Assembly (NCBI RefSeq): GCF_003148825.1
Contig: NZ_QGGZ01000008.1
Location: 310,001-374,000, forward strand
Reading direction: 5' to 3'
Origin: Streptomyces sp. CG 926
GTDB lineage: Bacteria; Actinomycetota; Actinomycetes; Streptomycetales; Streptomycetaceae
DNA length: 64,000 nucleotides
Positions 1 to 7,395 of the stretch are shown here, piece after piece. The notes under the pieces are model-generated. The model ran no database searches, was not told the DNA's origin, and saw only the letters and a program-made list of their open reading frames with translations. The translations under genes and the position numbers were made by a program. How positions within the stretch are numbered: the first letter of the stretch is position 1; the number at the start of each line of letters is the position of its first letter.

Positions 1-898
1 CGCCGGCCACGCCCGGTACGTCCGTCACGCAGCGCGCCAGGGCCACCGCGTCCTCGATCGCCATCGACGCGCCCTGGCCGGCCCCGACCGGGTGCGCGGC
101 GTCGCCGATCAGCACGGTGCGCCCGTCGTGCCAGACGGGCACGTCCGCCAGCCGGTGCATCGGCATCGGGCGGTCCACGCGGGTCGCCGCCCGGATCAGG
201 GACAGCGGCAGGTCCTCCTTGCCGTAGAGCTCCGCCAGCAGGCCCTGGGTGACCTCCGCCGGGTCCGGGGGCTCCGGCGAGGGCACCTGGGCCGACCACC
301 AGACCGTGCCGTCCGCCGCCGGGACGCACAGGAACGCCCCGCGCCGGCCGAAGACGAAGTGGTAGGTGCCGGGGGTGAGGCGCACGCCCTCGGAGACCCC
401 CGACACGCTGTAGAGCCCGGCGTACCGCACCTGGGGCGCCGCCGGGTCGAGCGCCGGGCGGGTGGCGGACCAGATGCCGTCGGCCGCCACCACCAGGTCC
501 GCGTCCAGGTCCGCCGGGACCACCCGCCGCCCCGTCTCGATCCGGGCGCCGGCCCGCACCGCCTCGGCGCGCAGCACCTCCACCAGCCGCCCGCGCAGCA
601 GCGTCGTGCTGTGCAGGCCGTCCGAGGCGCGGCGGCCGCGCGGCACCTCCCCGAGGAGCTTGCCCGAGGAGGACCACATCCGCTGCAGGGCGACCGGGAA
701 CCCGGCGGCCTGGACCTCGGCGAGGCAGCCCAGCGAGTCCAGCCCCCGCAGCCCGTTGACGGCGAGGCTGAGGAACGAGCCCACCTGACCGGCCGGGTCC
801 GCGTACGCCTCGTGGACCGTGACCTCCGCTCCGGTCGCGCGCAGTGCGATCGCGCTCGCCGCCCCGGCGACTCCGCCCCCGATGACCGACACACGCAT
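1..898 (-). CDS. FAD-dependent monooxygenase (3' end outside the window)
   Basis: Class A flavoprotein monooxygenase of the UbiH/TetX type. It should use FAD and NAD(P)H to hydroxylate an aromatic or polycyclic compound; the substrate cannot be read from sequence. The ATG at 898 opens with the nucleotide-binding motif GGGVAG (residues 7-12). The second FAD motif GDAAHP lies near residues 265-270 and is followed by GAGQGASMAIEDA, as is usual in the family. About 299 residues are visible and the C-terminal part continues beyond base 1. It is divergent from a TetR gene, and the region between them carries an inverted repeat, so it is probably the target of that repressor. Such pairs are common in detoxification and in modification of small molecules. 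Confidence 0.9.
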   Translation of the reverse strand, partial: MRVSVIGGGVAGAASAIALRATGAEVTVHEAYADPAGQVGSFLSLAVNGLRGLDSLGCLAEVQAAGFPVALQRMWSSSGKLLGEVPRGRRASDGLHSTTLLRGRLVEVLRAEAVRAGARIETGRRVVPADLDADLVVAADGIWSATRPALDPAAPQVRYAGLYSVSGVSEGVRLTPGTYHFVFGRRGAFLCVPAADGTVWWSAQVPSPEPPDPAEVTQGLLAELYGKEDLPLSLIRAATRVDRPMPMHRLADVPVWHDGRTVLIGDAAHPVGAGQGASMAIEDAVALARCVTDVPGVAG

Positions 899-924
899 GT
901 CCTGCCCCTTTCGCTGAATCTACA

Positions 925-948
925 TTCACTGAACTTTGATTCAGTGAA
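925..948. promoter_or_regulatory. Inverted-repeat operator of the TetR/monooxygenase pair
   Basis: A perfect 9-bp inverted repeat, TTCACTGAA (925-933), 6 bp, TTCAGTGAA (940-948). A further half site TTCAGT (955-960) and a related GCTGAATC (913-920) flank it. It covers the -35 region of the TetR gene promoter, as expected for an autoregulated TetR operator that also controls the divergent gene. The binding itself is inferred. Confidence 0.7.
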
Positions 949-965
949 ACTCGGTTCAGTATGAT
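936..965 (+). promoter_or_regulatory. Promoter of the TetR gene
   Basis: TTGATT (936-941), an 18-bp spacer and TATGAT (960-965) make a good housekeeping-type promoter. The -10 box includes the ATG at 961, so that ATG cannot be the translation start. A GTG at 1006 or 1012, preceded by purine-rich sequence at 987-1000, fits better. Confidence 0.6.
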
Positions 966-1005
966 GAGCTCGAGAAGGCGGCGTCAAGAGGGAACGGGGA
1001 TCGCG

Positions 1006-1602
1006 GTGGGAGTGCGCAAGGAGCGGGCGGCCGGCACGGAGGCGGCGCTCAAGGAGGCCGCGCGGGCGCTCTTCCTGGAGCGCGGCTACGCGCAGACGAA
1101 GATCACCGACATCACCAAGGCCGCCGGCCGGTCCACCGGGTCGTTCTACGAGCACTTCGCCGGCAAGGACGAGCTGCTGGACGCCCTCCTCGCGGACATG
1201 GAGGCCCAGGTGGACGAGGAGGTCGGCGCCCACGACCACCCGCGCGAACACGACCTCGCCGACCGGGAGCAGCTGCGGACGCATGTGGCGGTCACCTGGC
1301 GCGTCTTCCGGGATCATCTGCCCGTCGTGGTCGCCCTCTTCCAGAAGTCCATGGCCGAGCCGCCCGGCTCGGGTCAGGCGTGGGGGCGGCTCCTGGGGGA
1401 CACCGCGCCGCTGCGCGAGCACCTCGCGTACATGCGCGAACAGGGGCGTGAGCTGCCCGGGGATCCCGAGCTGGTCGCCGCGGCGATGGGGGCGATGATC
1501 TCGATGCTGGGGTACGCCGCCATGACCGGCGGGGCCCGGCTCGACGACGACGAGGTGGTGGAGACCTTGACCGCGCTCCTGCACCGCGGGCTGGCCGGTT
1601 AA
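1006..1602 (+). CDS. TetR-family transcriptional regulator
   Basis: One-component repressor of about 198 residues. The N-terminal helix-turn-helix reads ITDITKAAGRSTGSFYEHF and is followed by AGKDELLDALL, the usual TetR signature. The C-terminal two thirds is a variable ligand-binding domain, so the effector is unknown. GTG 1006 was chosen because the upstream ATG (961) lies inside the -10 box and has no ribosome binding site; GTG 1012 is equally possible. It is divergent from the FAD monooxygenase and shares an inverted-repeat operator with it. The likely role is derepression of the monooxygenase, and of itself, when a small molecule binds. Confidence 0.9.
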   Translation: MGVRKERAAGTEAALKEAARALFLERGYAQTKITDITKAAGRSTGSFYEHFAGKDELLDALLADMEAQVDEEVGAHDHPREHDLADREQLRTHVAVTWRVFRDHLPVVVALFQKSMAEPPGSGQAWGRLLGDTAPLREHLAYMREQGRELPGDPELVAAAMGAMISMLGYAAMTGGARLDDDEVVETLTALLHRGLAG

Positions 1603-1649
1603 CCGATTTGCATCTGCCGTGGGCCTTCACGTAACGTTGGGTTTACCGA

Positions 1650-1723
1650 CGCGGGGTGGAGCAGCTCGGTAGCTCGCTGGGCTCATAACCCAGAGGTCGC
1701 AGGTTCAAATCCTGTCCCCGCTA
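1650..1723 (+). tRNA. Initiator tRNA-fMet (CAT anticodon)
   Basis: A 74-nt cloverleaf without an encoded CCA. The acceptor stem pairs CGCGGGG with CCCCGCT, leaving a C1-T72 mismatch at the end. The anticodon loop CTCATAA sits on a stem with three consecutive G-C pairs (TGGG/CCCA). The T arm contains GGTTCAAATCC. The unpaired 1:72 position and the three G-C pairs are the hallmarks of the bacterial initiator tRNA, as opposed to elongator tRNA-Met or tRNA-Ile2. Confidence 0.95.
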
Positions 1724-1730
1724 CTGAAGA

Positions 1731-1765
1731 CTCAGGGCCCGGATCCATTGGATCCGGGCCCTGAG
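1731..1765 (+). terminator. Terminator after tRNA-fMet
   Basis: A perfect 16-bp hairpin with arms 1731-1746 and 1750-1765 and a 3-nt ATT loop, starting 8 nt after the tRNA. It has no T run, as is usual in Streptomyces. Confidence 0.85.
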
Positions 1766-1803
1766 TCGTTTCCGGCCGTTTCCGCCTGCACGAAGGCGAA
1801 CGC

Positions 1804-1840
1804 AAAGGGCCCGGACCCCCCGAGGGGGTCCGGGCCCTTT
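1804..1840. terminator. Bidirectional terminator downstream of catR
   Basis: A perfect 17-bp hairpin with arms 1804-1820 and 1824-1840 and a CGA loop. It begins with AAA and ends with TTT, so it can work on both strands. It lies 13 bp past the catR stop and also backs up the tRNA terminator. Confidence 0.85.
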
Positions 1841-1853
1841 CGCGTGCGTGTGC

Positions 1854-2270
1854 TCAGGCGGCCGCGCAGTTCGGGCAGACGCCGCGGTAGGTCACCTCGA
1901 CCGCCGACACGACGAAGCCGAAGCGTTCGGTGTCCGGCAGGTCGGCCAGCGGGTTGCCCGCCGGGTGCACGTCGCGGATCGCGCCGCACCGGGCGCAGAC
2001 CAGGTGCTGGTGGGGTCGGTGGGCGTTCGGGTCGTACCGCTTGGCGCGGCGGTCCGTGGAGACCTCCAGCACCTCACCGAGGGTGACGAGCTCGCCCAGG
2101 GTGTTGTAGACGGTCGCCCGCGAGATCTCGGGCAGCTTGGCCACCGCGAGCGCGTGCACCTCGTCGGCCGTCAGGTGCACGTGGTCACCGTCGAGCACCT
2201 CGGCCACGACACGTCGCTGCGCCGTCATGCGCCAGCCACGTCCGCGAAGTCGATCCAGCAGGTCACTCAT
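1854..2270 (-). CDS. catR: Fur-family peroxide-responsive repressor, CatR type
   Basis: Metal-dependent repressor of 138 residues in the PerR/CatR branch of the Fur family. The winged helix contains PEISRATVYNTLGELVTLGE (about 48-67). Two CxxC pairs, C92/C95 and C132/C135, form the structural zinc site, and the H-rich segment HRPHQH supplies the regulatory metal site. It is divergent from a catalase gene, exactly like catR-catA of S. coelicolor, where CatR represses the major catalase until oxidised by peroxide. There is no obvious ribosome binding site. A possible -10 TAGGCT lies 7 nt before the ATG, so the mRNA may be leaderless. The symbol rests on context plus family. Confidence 0.9.
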   Translation of the reverse strand: MSDLLDRLRGRGWRMTAQRRVVAEVLDGDHVHLTADEVHALAVAKLPEISRATVYNTLGELVTLGEVLEVSTDRRAKRYDPNAHRPHQHLVCARCGAIRDVHPAGNPLADLPDTERFGFVVSAVEVTYRGVCPNCAAA

Positions 2271-2336
2271 GGACACCAGCCTAACAGCGAGGGGATTCGG
2301 TGTAACTCCCGAACCGGTGCGGACTTGGATGCTTAC

Positions 2337-2364
2337 TTGACTTAGACAAAGTCCATCGTAGGAT
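2337..2364 (+). promoter_or_regulatory. katA promoter with candidate CatR operator
   Basis: TTGACT (2337-2342), 16 bp, TAGGAT (2359-2364). A dyad GACTT-N5-AAGTC (2339-2353) overlaps the -35 box and is embedded in a longer imperfect dyad ACTT...AAGT (2335-2352). A Fur-family repressor bound there would block RNA polymerase. Operator assignment to CatR is inferred from position. Confidence 0.65.
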
Positions 2365-2417
2365 CGGTTACGGCAAACGCCAAGGACAGGACGCAGGGAA
2401 TGACGCAGGAGGCGCAC

Positions 2418-3869
2418 GTGACGCAGGGACCGCTCACCACGGAGGCCGGAGCGCCGGTCGCCGACAACCAGAACAGCGAGACCGCCGGCCTCGGCGGCCC
2501 CGTTCTGGTCCAGGACCAGCTGCTGCTGGAGAAGCTCGCGCACTTCAACCGCGAGCGCATCCCGGAGCGCGTGGTGCACGCCCGCGGCGCCGGTGCGTAC
2601 GGCACCTTCACGCTGACCCGTGACGTCTCGCAGTGGACCCGGGCCAAGTTCCTGTCCGAGGTCGGCAAGGAGACCGAGACCTTCCTGCGCTTCTCCACCG
2701 TCGCCGGCAACCTCGGCAGCGCCGACGCGGTCCGTGACCCCCGCGGCTGGGCGCTGAAGTTCTACACCGAAGAGGGCAACTACGACCTCGTCGGCAACAA
2801 CACCCCGGTGTTCTTCATCAAGGACGCCATCAAGTTCCCCGACTTCATCCACACCCAGAAGCGCGACCCGTACACGGGCTCGCAGGAGGCGGACAACGTC
2901 TGGGACTTCTGGGGTCTGTCGCCCGAGTCGACCCACCAGGTGACCTGGCTGTTCGGTGACCGGGGCATCCCGGCGTCCTACCGCCACATGAACGGCTTCG
3001 GCTCGCACACGTTCCAGTGGAACAACGAGGCCGGCGAGGTCTTCTGGGTCAAGTACCACTTCAAGACCGACCAGGGCATCAAGAACCTCACCCAGGACGA
3101 GGCCAACAAGCTCGCCGGTGAGGACCCCGACTCGCACCAGCGCGACCTGCGCGAGGCCATCGAGCGCGGCGACTTCCCGTCCTGGACCGTGCAGGTCCAG
3201 ATCATGCCCGCCGCCGAGGCGGCCGGGTACCGCTTCAACCCGTTCGACCTCACCAAGGTGTGGCCGCACGCGGACTACCCGCTGATCGAGATCGGCAAGC
3301 TGGAGCTCAACCGCAACCCGGAGAACGTCTTCGCCGAGGTCGAGCAGTCGATCTTCTCCCCGGCGCACTTCGTCCCCGGTATCGGTCCCTCCCCGGACAA
3401 GATGCTCCAGGGTCGCCTCTTCGGCTACGGCGACGCCCACCGCTACCGCGTCGGCATCAACGCCGACCACCTGCCGGTGAACCGCCCGCACGCCACCGAG
3501 GCGCGCACCAACTCCCGCGACGGCTACCTGTACGACGGCCGACACAAGGGCGCGAAGAACTACGAGCCGAACAGCTTCGGCGGCCCGCACCAGACGGACC
3601 GCCCGCTGTGGCAGCCCATCGAGGTGACCGGTGGCACGGGCAACCACGCCGCCGCCGTCCACAGCGAGGACAACGACTTCGTCCAGGCGGGCAACCTCTA
3701 TCGCCTGTACTCGGAGGACGAGAAGGCCCGTCTGATCGAGAACCTGTCCGGCTTCATCGCCAAGGTCTCCCGTGACGACATCGTCGAGCGCGCGATCGAC
3801 AACTTCCGCCAGGCGGACGGTGACTTCGGCAAGCGGCTCGAAGCCGCGGTCCAGGCCCTCCGCGGCTGA
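2418..3869 (+). CDS. katA: Monofunctional heme catalase (vegetative catalase A)
   Basis: Clade 3 small-subunit catalase, about 483 residues, converting hydrogen peroxide to water and oxygen in the cytoplasm. The catalytic His is about residue 54 (RVVHARGAGAYG). The Asn-containing motif is YDLVGNNTPVFF, and the proximal heme-ligand Tyr is about residue 337 in RLFGYGDAHRYR. An ATG at 2400 is in frame, but GTG 2418 has an ideal AGGAGG (2407-2412) 5 nt upstream and gives the N-terminus TQGPLTTE, close to known Streptomyces catalases, so GTG 2418 is preferred. It is divergent from catR and followed by a strong hairpin, so it forms a single-gene unit controlled by peroxide. Confidence 0.95.
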   Translation: MTQGPLTTEAGAPVADNQNSETAGLGGPVLVQDQLLLEKLAHFNRERIPERVVHARGAGAYGTFTLTRDVSQWTRAKFLSEVGKETETFLRFSTVAGNLGSADAVRDPRGWALKFYTEEGNYDLVGNNTPVFFIKDAIKFPDFIHTQKRDPYTGSQEADNVWDFWGLSPESTHQVTWLFGDRGIPASYRHMNGFGSHTFQWNNEAGEVFWVKYHFKTDQGIKNLTQDEANKLAGEDPDSHQRDLREAIERGDFPSWTVQVQIMPAAEAAGYRFNPFDLTKVWPHADYPLIEIGKLELNRNPENVFAEVEQSIFSPAHFVPGIGPSPDKMLQGRLFGYGDAHRYRVGINADHLPVNRPHATEARTNSRDGYLYDGRHKGAKNYEPNSFGGPHQTDRPLWQPIEVTGGTGNHAAAVHSEDNDFVQAGNLYRLYSEDEKARLIENLSGFIAKVSRDDIVERAIDNFRQADGDFGKRLEAAVQALRG

Positions 3870-3891
3870 CACGGAGCGCTTGCCGTCGCAG

Positions 3892-3935
3892 GACGCCGGG
3901 CCGCAGCCCTCTTCGGAGGACTGCGGCCCGGCGTC
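3892..3935 (+). terminator. Terminator after katA
   Basis: A long hairpin starting with GACGCCGGGCCGCAG and closing with GCGGCCCGGCGTC, centred on a TTCGG loop. It lies 22 bp after katA and 3 bp before the end of the oppositely oriented CBS gene, so it can serve both. Confidence 0.85.
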
Positions 3936-3938
3936 GTT

Positions 3939-4331
3939 TCACGCGGGGACCGTGCGCCGCGCCGGGACCCAGCAGCGGATGACGTCCCGTACGGACACGA
4001 TGCCGACGGGTCCGCCGTGCTCCAGCACGATCAGGTGCCGGAAGCCGCCGTGGGCCATCGCCTCGGCGGCTTCCTGCACGGTGGCCTCCGGGGTGCAGAA
4101 CACGACGTTGTTGGTGGTGTGCGCGCCCACGGACTCCCGGTCAGGGTCGTGGCCCGCGCCGATCGAGTTGAGGATGTCGCGCTCGGTCAGGATGCCGATG
4201 CCGCTGTGGTCGGGGTCGAGGACGACGGCCGCGCCGACGCGCCGGCCGGACATCAGGCAGGCCGCCTGCCGGAGGGTGTGTGCGGGTCCGAGGGTGAGGA
4301 TCACGGTGCTCATGGCGTCACGGACGAGCAT
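3939..4331 (-). CDS. Two-CBS-domain protein
   Basis: A stand-alone protein of about 130 residues made of two CBS repeats. The first contains MLVRDAMS...GILTERDIL and the second VGAHTTNNVVFCTPEATVQEAAEAM...GIVSVRDVI. Pairs of CBS domains bind adenosine nucleotides such as AMP, ATP or SAM and sense energy state; no catalytic domain is attached. An in-frame GTG at 4343 lies inside the AGGAGG of the ribosome binding site, so ATG 4331 is the more likely start. It is convergent with katA across a shared terminator. The partner protein is unknown. Confidence 0.85.
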   Translation of the reverse strand: MLVRDAMSTVILTLGPAHTLRQAACLMSGRRVGAAVVLDPDHSGIGILTERDILNSIGAGHDPDRESVGAHTTNNVVFCTPEATVQEAAEAMAHGGFRHLIVLEHGGPVGIVSVRDVIRCWVPARRTVPA

Positions 4332-4513
4332 GAAGAGAGCCACCTCCTGGGGTGAGTCCCCCCGCCTGGGTGGGTGCGCCCGCGGAATCGCCCCAAGAGA
4401 AACGATTCACAAGCGCACAAGCGTGGGGAGTATCAGATTCCCATGGACCCGCAGGGCCGACAAGAAGGCGCGCGACGGCGCGCGAGCGGCGCCGGGGGCT
4501 GTCGCCGGCGGAC

Positions 4514-5317
4514 TCAGGCGCGCGGGCGCAGCAGGTCCAGCATCTGCGCGTGGAGCAGTCCGTTCGAAGCCGCGGCGTTCCCGCCGTGCACCCCGTCCAC
4601 CCCGTCCAGGCTGGTGAAGCGGCCGCCCGCCTCCTGGACCACGACCGCGATCGCCGCCATGTCCCAGAGGTTGAGCTCCGGCTCCGCGCACAGGTCCAGC
4701 GAGCCCTCCGCGACCATCATGTACGGCCAGAAGTCCCCGTAGCCGCGGGTCCGCCAGCAGGCCCGGGTCAGGTCCAGGAACCCGGCGAGCCGGCCCTGCT
4801 CCTCCCAGCCGCTCAGCGAGGAGTACGCGAACGAGGCGTCGCCCAGCCCGCCCACCTTGGAGACACCGATGCCGGTGGTCTCCCCGAGCGCGCCGCCCGC
4901 GTACGCGCCCCCGCCCCGGGTCGCCCACCAGCGGCGGCCCAGCGCCGGCGCGGACACCACGCCCACCACCGGGCGGAACTCGCCGTCGCCGTCCTCGGCC
5001 ATCAGGGAGATCAGGGTCGCCCAGATCGGGACCCCGCGCACGTAGTTCTTCGTACCGTCGATCGGGTCCACCACCCAACGGCGCGGACCGCTGCCCTGGA
5101 GCCCGTACTCCTCGCCCAGGACGGCGTCCTTCGGCCGGGCGGCCGCGATACCGGCCCGGATGATCTCCTCGGCCGCCTTGTCCGCCTCGCTCACCGGCGT
5201 CATGTCCGGCTTCGTCTCGACCTGCAGGTCGAGGGCGCGGAACCGCTCCATGGTGGCGGCGTCCGCCGCGTCGGCGAGTTCGAGGGCAAGGCGCAGGTCA
5301 TCGTCATACTCGGGCAT
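4514..5317 (-). CDS. hisN: Histidinol-phosphatase, inositol-monophosphatase family
   Basis: Mg-dependent phosphatase of the IMPase family, 267 residues, which in actinobacteria performs the histidinol-phosphate to histidinol step of histidine synthesis. Metal-binding motifs are visible: GEEYG, DPIDGTKNYVRG and LNLWDMAA. The sequence closely resembles the HisN enzymes characterised in actinobacteria (for example the YGDFWPYMMVAEGS stretch). ATG 5317 (MPEYDDDL) was chosen over an upstream in-frame start because the family begins there. It is transcribed alone, away from other his genes, as is usual for hisN. Confidence 0.9.
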   Translation of the reverse strand: MPEYDDDLRLALELADAADAATMERFRALDLQVETKPDMTPVSEADKAAEEIIRAGIAAARPKDAVLGEEYGLQGSGPRRWVVDPIDGTKNYVRGVPIWATLISLMAEDGDGEFRPVVGVVSAPALGRRWWATRGGGAYAGGALGETTGIGVSKVGGLGDASFAYSSLSGWEEQGRLAGFLDLTRACWRTRGYGDFWPYMMVAEGSLDLCAEPELNLWDMAAIAVVVQEAGGRFTSLDGVDGVHGGNAAASNGLLHAQMLDLLRPRA

Positions 5318-5441
5318 GCCCGAACAGTATCGAGACTCCCGGAGCCGGACCAACGCTGTCCACGGTGCGGCCCCGACGCGCCCTTGACAGGATCTGGCGA
5401 CCCGTCAACTCTGGCCGGAGAGAGCCGAACGGGGAGGCAAG

Positions 5442-5984
5442 ATGCCGGCAGCCCGGGAGTCCTTGCTGGAGGCGGCGGGAGCGGCGCTCTCGGCGCGCCC
5501 CTGGCCGGACGTGCGGATGGTCGACGTGGCCGCCGCCGCCGGGGTGTCCCGGCAGACCCTCTACAACGAGTTCGGCGGCAAGGCGGGCCTGGGCCGCGCG
5601 CTGATCCGCCGCGAGGCCGACCGCTACCTCGACGGGGTGGACCGGGCCCTCGCCGCCCCGGACCGGGCCGCCGAGCGGCTCGCCGCCGTCGCGGAATGGA
5701 CCGTACGGGCGGCCCGCGCCCAGCCGCTCTTACGGGCGCTGCTCACCGGCGCCTGGGACGCGGGGCTGCCCGCGGCGGGCCGGCGGGCACCGGGGCCCGG
5801 AGAGCTGGCCCGGGTCGTCCGGGACCGGGCGGCCGCCGCGCTGACACCGGGGGAGGGCCCGCAGCGCTGCGAACTCGCCGTACGCCTCGCCCTCTCCTAC
5901 GTGATCGCCCCGGGGGAGGAGTCGGGTCCGGGCGAGCTGCGCAGGCTGCTCAGTGCGCCGACCCGGACAGCTGGAGCCCGATGA
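5442..5984 (+). CDS. Small TetR-like regulator containing a TTA codon
   Basis: A protein of about 180 residues with an N-terminal TetR-type helix-turn-helix (MVDVAAAAGVSRQTLYNEFG, about residues 27-46) and a compact C-terminal domain. GGGGAGG sits 6-12 nt before the ATG. Codon 97 (5730-5732) is TTA, the rare Leu codon read only by the bldA tRNA in Streptomyces, so full expression may be limited to late growth. It ends convergently inside the small multidrug exporter gene with a 35-bp overlap. The overlap and family suggest that it may control that exporter, but no operator can be assigned with confidence. Confidence 0.85.
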   Translation: MPAARESLLEAAGAALSARPWPDVRMVDVAAAAGVSRQTLYNEFGGKAGLGRALIRREADRYLDGVDRALAAPDRAAERLAAVAEWTVRAARAQPLLRALLTGAWDAGLPAAGRRAPGPGELARVVRDRAAAALTPGEGPQRCELAVRLALSYVIAPGEESGPGELRRLLSAPTRTAGAR

Positions 5985-6273
5985 CGCCCAGGATGACCAG
6001 CGAGATCGAGACGAGTTTGAGGGTGGAGACCAGGTCGCCGAGGAAGACCATGCCGTAGATCGCCGTCCCGGCCGCGCCGATGCCCGTCCACACCGCGTAC
6101 GCCGGGCCCACGTCCAGCTTCTTGAGCGCCAGGGTCAGCAGACCGAAGCTGCCGAGCGCGAAGCAGGCGAAGGCGATGGTCGGCCCCAGTCGGGTGAACC
6201 CGTGGGAGAGCTTGAGGCAGACCGCGAAACCGGTCTCCAGGAGTCCGGCGACCACGACCAGCAGCCACGCCAT
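5950..6273 (-). CDS. sugE: SMR-family efflux protein, SugE/Gdx (guanidinium exporter) type
   Basis: Four-helix small multidrug resistance protein of 107 residues, working as an antiparallel dimer. The essential membrane Glu is at position 13 (AGLLETGFAVCLK). The HGFTRLGP motif after helix 1 is typical of the Gdx/SugE subgroup, which exports guanidinium in exchange for protons, in contrast to the EmrE subgroup that exports bulky cations. The segment YAVWTGIGAAGTAIYG is the conserved third helix. I see no guanidine riboswitch upstream. The 5' region 6280-6315 contains repeats of CGTCAC around a CACGTG core that could be an operator. Confidence 0.88.
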   Translation of the reverse strand: MAWLLVVVAGLLETGFAVCLKLSHGFTRLGPTIAFACFALGSFGLLTLALKKLDVGPAYAVWTGIGAAGTAIYGMVFLGDLVSTLKLVSISLVILGVIGLQLSGSAH

Positions 6274-6376
6274 GTCGAATGCCTCCCCGCGTCACGTGAC
6301 ATCGCGTCACTTGGTGCGATTATGCATTTATCCCGACAGCGGCCTCGACAAACGCGGCCGGACCTCCGCCGGACGG

Positions 6377-7387
6377 TCAGTCGCCCTCGCGCCGCTCGCG
6401 CGTCTCCAGCAGCCGGCGCAGCGAGTACAACCGCGCCGGGTCCGCGTGGCCGTCCTCCACCCACTTGTCCAGGGCGCAGTCCTGCTCGTCGTGGCTGCAC
6501 GCGCGCGGGCACTCCTCGGTGCCCGGCACCAGGTCCGGGAAGGCCAGGATCACCCGGGACGGGTCCACGTGGTGCAGGCCGAAGGAGCGCACGCCCGGGG
6601 TGTCGATGACCCAGCCGTCGCCGCCCGGCAGCGGCAGCGCCAGCGCCGAGGTGGTGGTGTGCCGGCCGCGCCCGGTCACCGCGTTGACGTGCCCGGTGGC
6701 GCGCTGGCGGCCCTCGGCGACCAGCGAGTTCACCAGGGTGGTCTTGCCGACGCCCGAGTGTCCGACGAAGGCGGTGATCCGGCCGGTCAGCCGCTCGCGC
6801 ACCCGGTCGGCCGCGTCGCCCGTGGCCAACTCCTCGCGGTTGGTCACCACATAGTTCAGGCCGAACGTGGAGTAGATCTCCAGGATCTTGTCCGCGGAGG
6901 TCAGATCGGACTTGGTGAGCACCAGCAGCGGCTCCAGCCCGGCGTCGTACGCCGCCACCAGACAGCGGTCGATCATGCGGGGCCGCGGCTCCGGGTCGGC
7001 CAGGGCCGTCACGATGGCCAGCTGGTCGGCGTTGGCGACGACCACCCGCTCGTACGGGTCGTCGTCGTCGGCGGTGCGCCGCAGGACGGACCTGCGCTCC
7101 TCGATCCGCACGATGCGGGCCAGGGTGTCCTTCTTGCCGGACAGGTCACCGACGATCCAGACCCGGTCGCCGACCACGGCCGCCTTGCGGCCCAGCTCGC
7201 GGGCCTTCATCGCGTGCACGGAACGGCCCTCGACCAGGCAGGTCAGCCGGCCGCGGTCCACCGTGAGGACGAAACCCTCGGCGGCGTCCTCGTGCTTGGG
7301 GCGGATGCTGGTCCGAGGCCGGTTGCCCTTGGGGTTCGGGCGCTGGCGGATGTCGTCCTCGTCGGTGTGCTTGCCGTACCTGCGCAT
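6377..7387 (-). CDS. rsgA: Ribosome small subunit-dependent GTPase A
   Basis: Circularly permuted GTPase of 336 residues acting late in 30S maturation. In order it has an N-terminal OB-like domain, then the permuted G domain with TKSD (G4) before GHSGVGKTTLVNSL (P loop), the switch sequence GRGRHTTT, and DTPG (G3). A C-terminal zinc knuckle CPRACSHDEQDC follows. The ATG at 7387 lies 8 nt after the aroA stop, so the two form an operon, a common actinobacterial arrangement. The basic start (MRRYGKHTDEDDIRQRPNPK) is the usual actinobacterial extension. Confidence 0.95.
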   Translation of the reverse strand: MRRYGKHTDEDDIRQRPNPKGNRPRTSIRPKHEDAAEGFVLTVDRGRLTCLVEGRSVHAMKARELGRKAAVVGDRVWIVGDLSGKKDTLARIVRIEERRSVLRRTADDDDPYERVVVANADQLAIVTALADPEPRPRMIDRCLVAAYDAGLEPLLVLTKSDLTSADKILEIYSTFGLNYVVTNREELATGDAADRVRERLTGRITAFVGHSGVGKTTLVNSLVAEGRQRATGHVNAVTGRGRHTTTSALALPLPGGDGWVIDTPGVRSFGLHHVDPSRVILAFPDLVPGTEECPRACSHDEQDCALDKWVEDGHADPARLYSLRRLLETRERREGD

Positions 7388-7395
7388 GACGGGCC

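Noticed and set aside
1854..3872. A 672-codon open frame on the minus strand across catR and katA
   Set aside because: It is the antisense of the catalase gene. Only its last 138 codons (catR) resemble a known protein; the rest is a by-product of high G+C.
6280..6350. A guanidine riboswitch upstream of the SugE-type gene
   Set aside because: I looked for the conserved ykkC/mini-ykkC loops (ACGR/CCGG patterns in tandem hairpins) and did not find them; only CGTCAC repeats are present.
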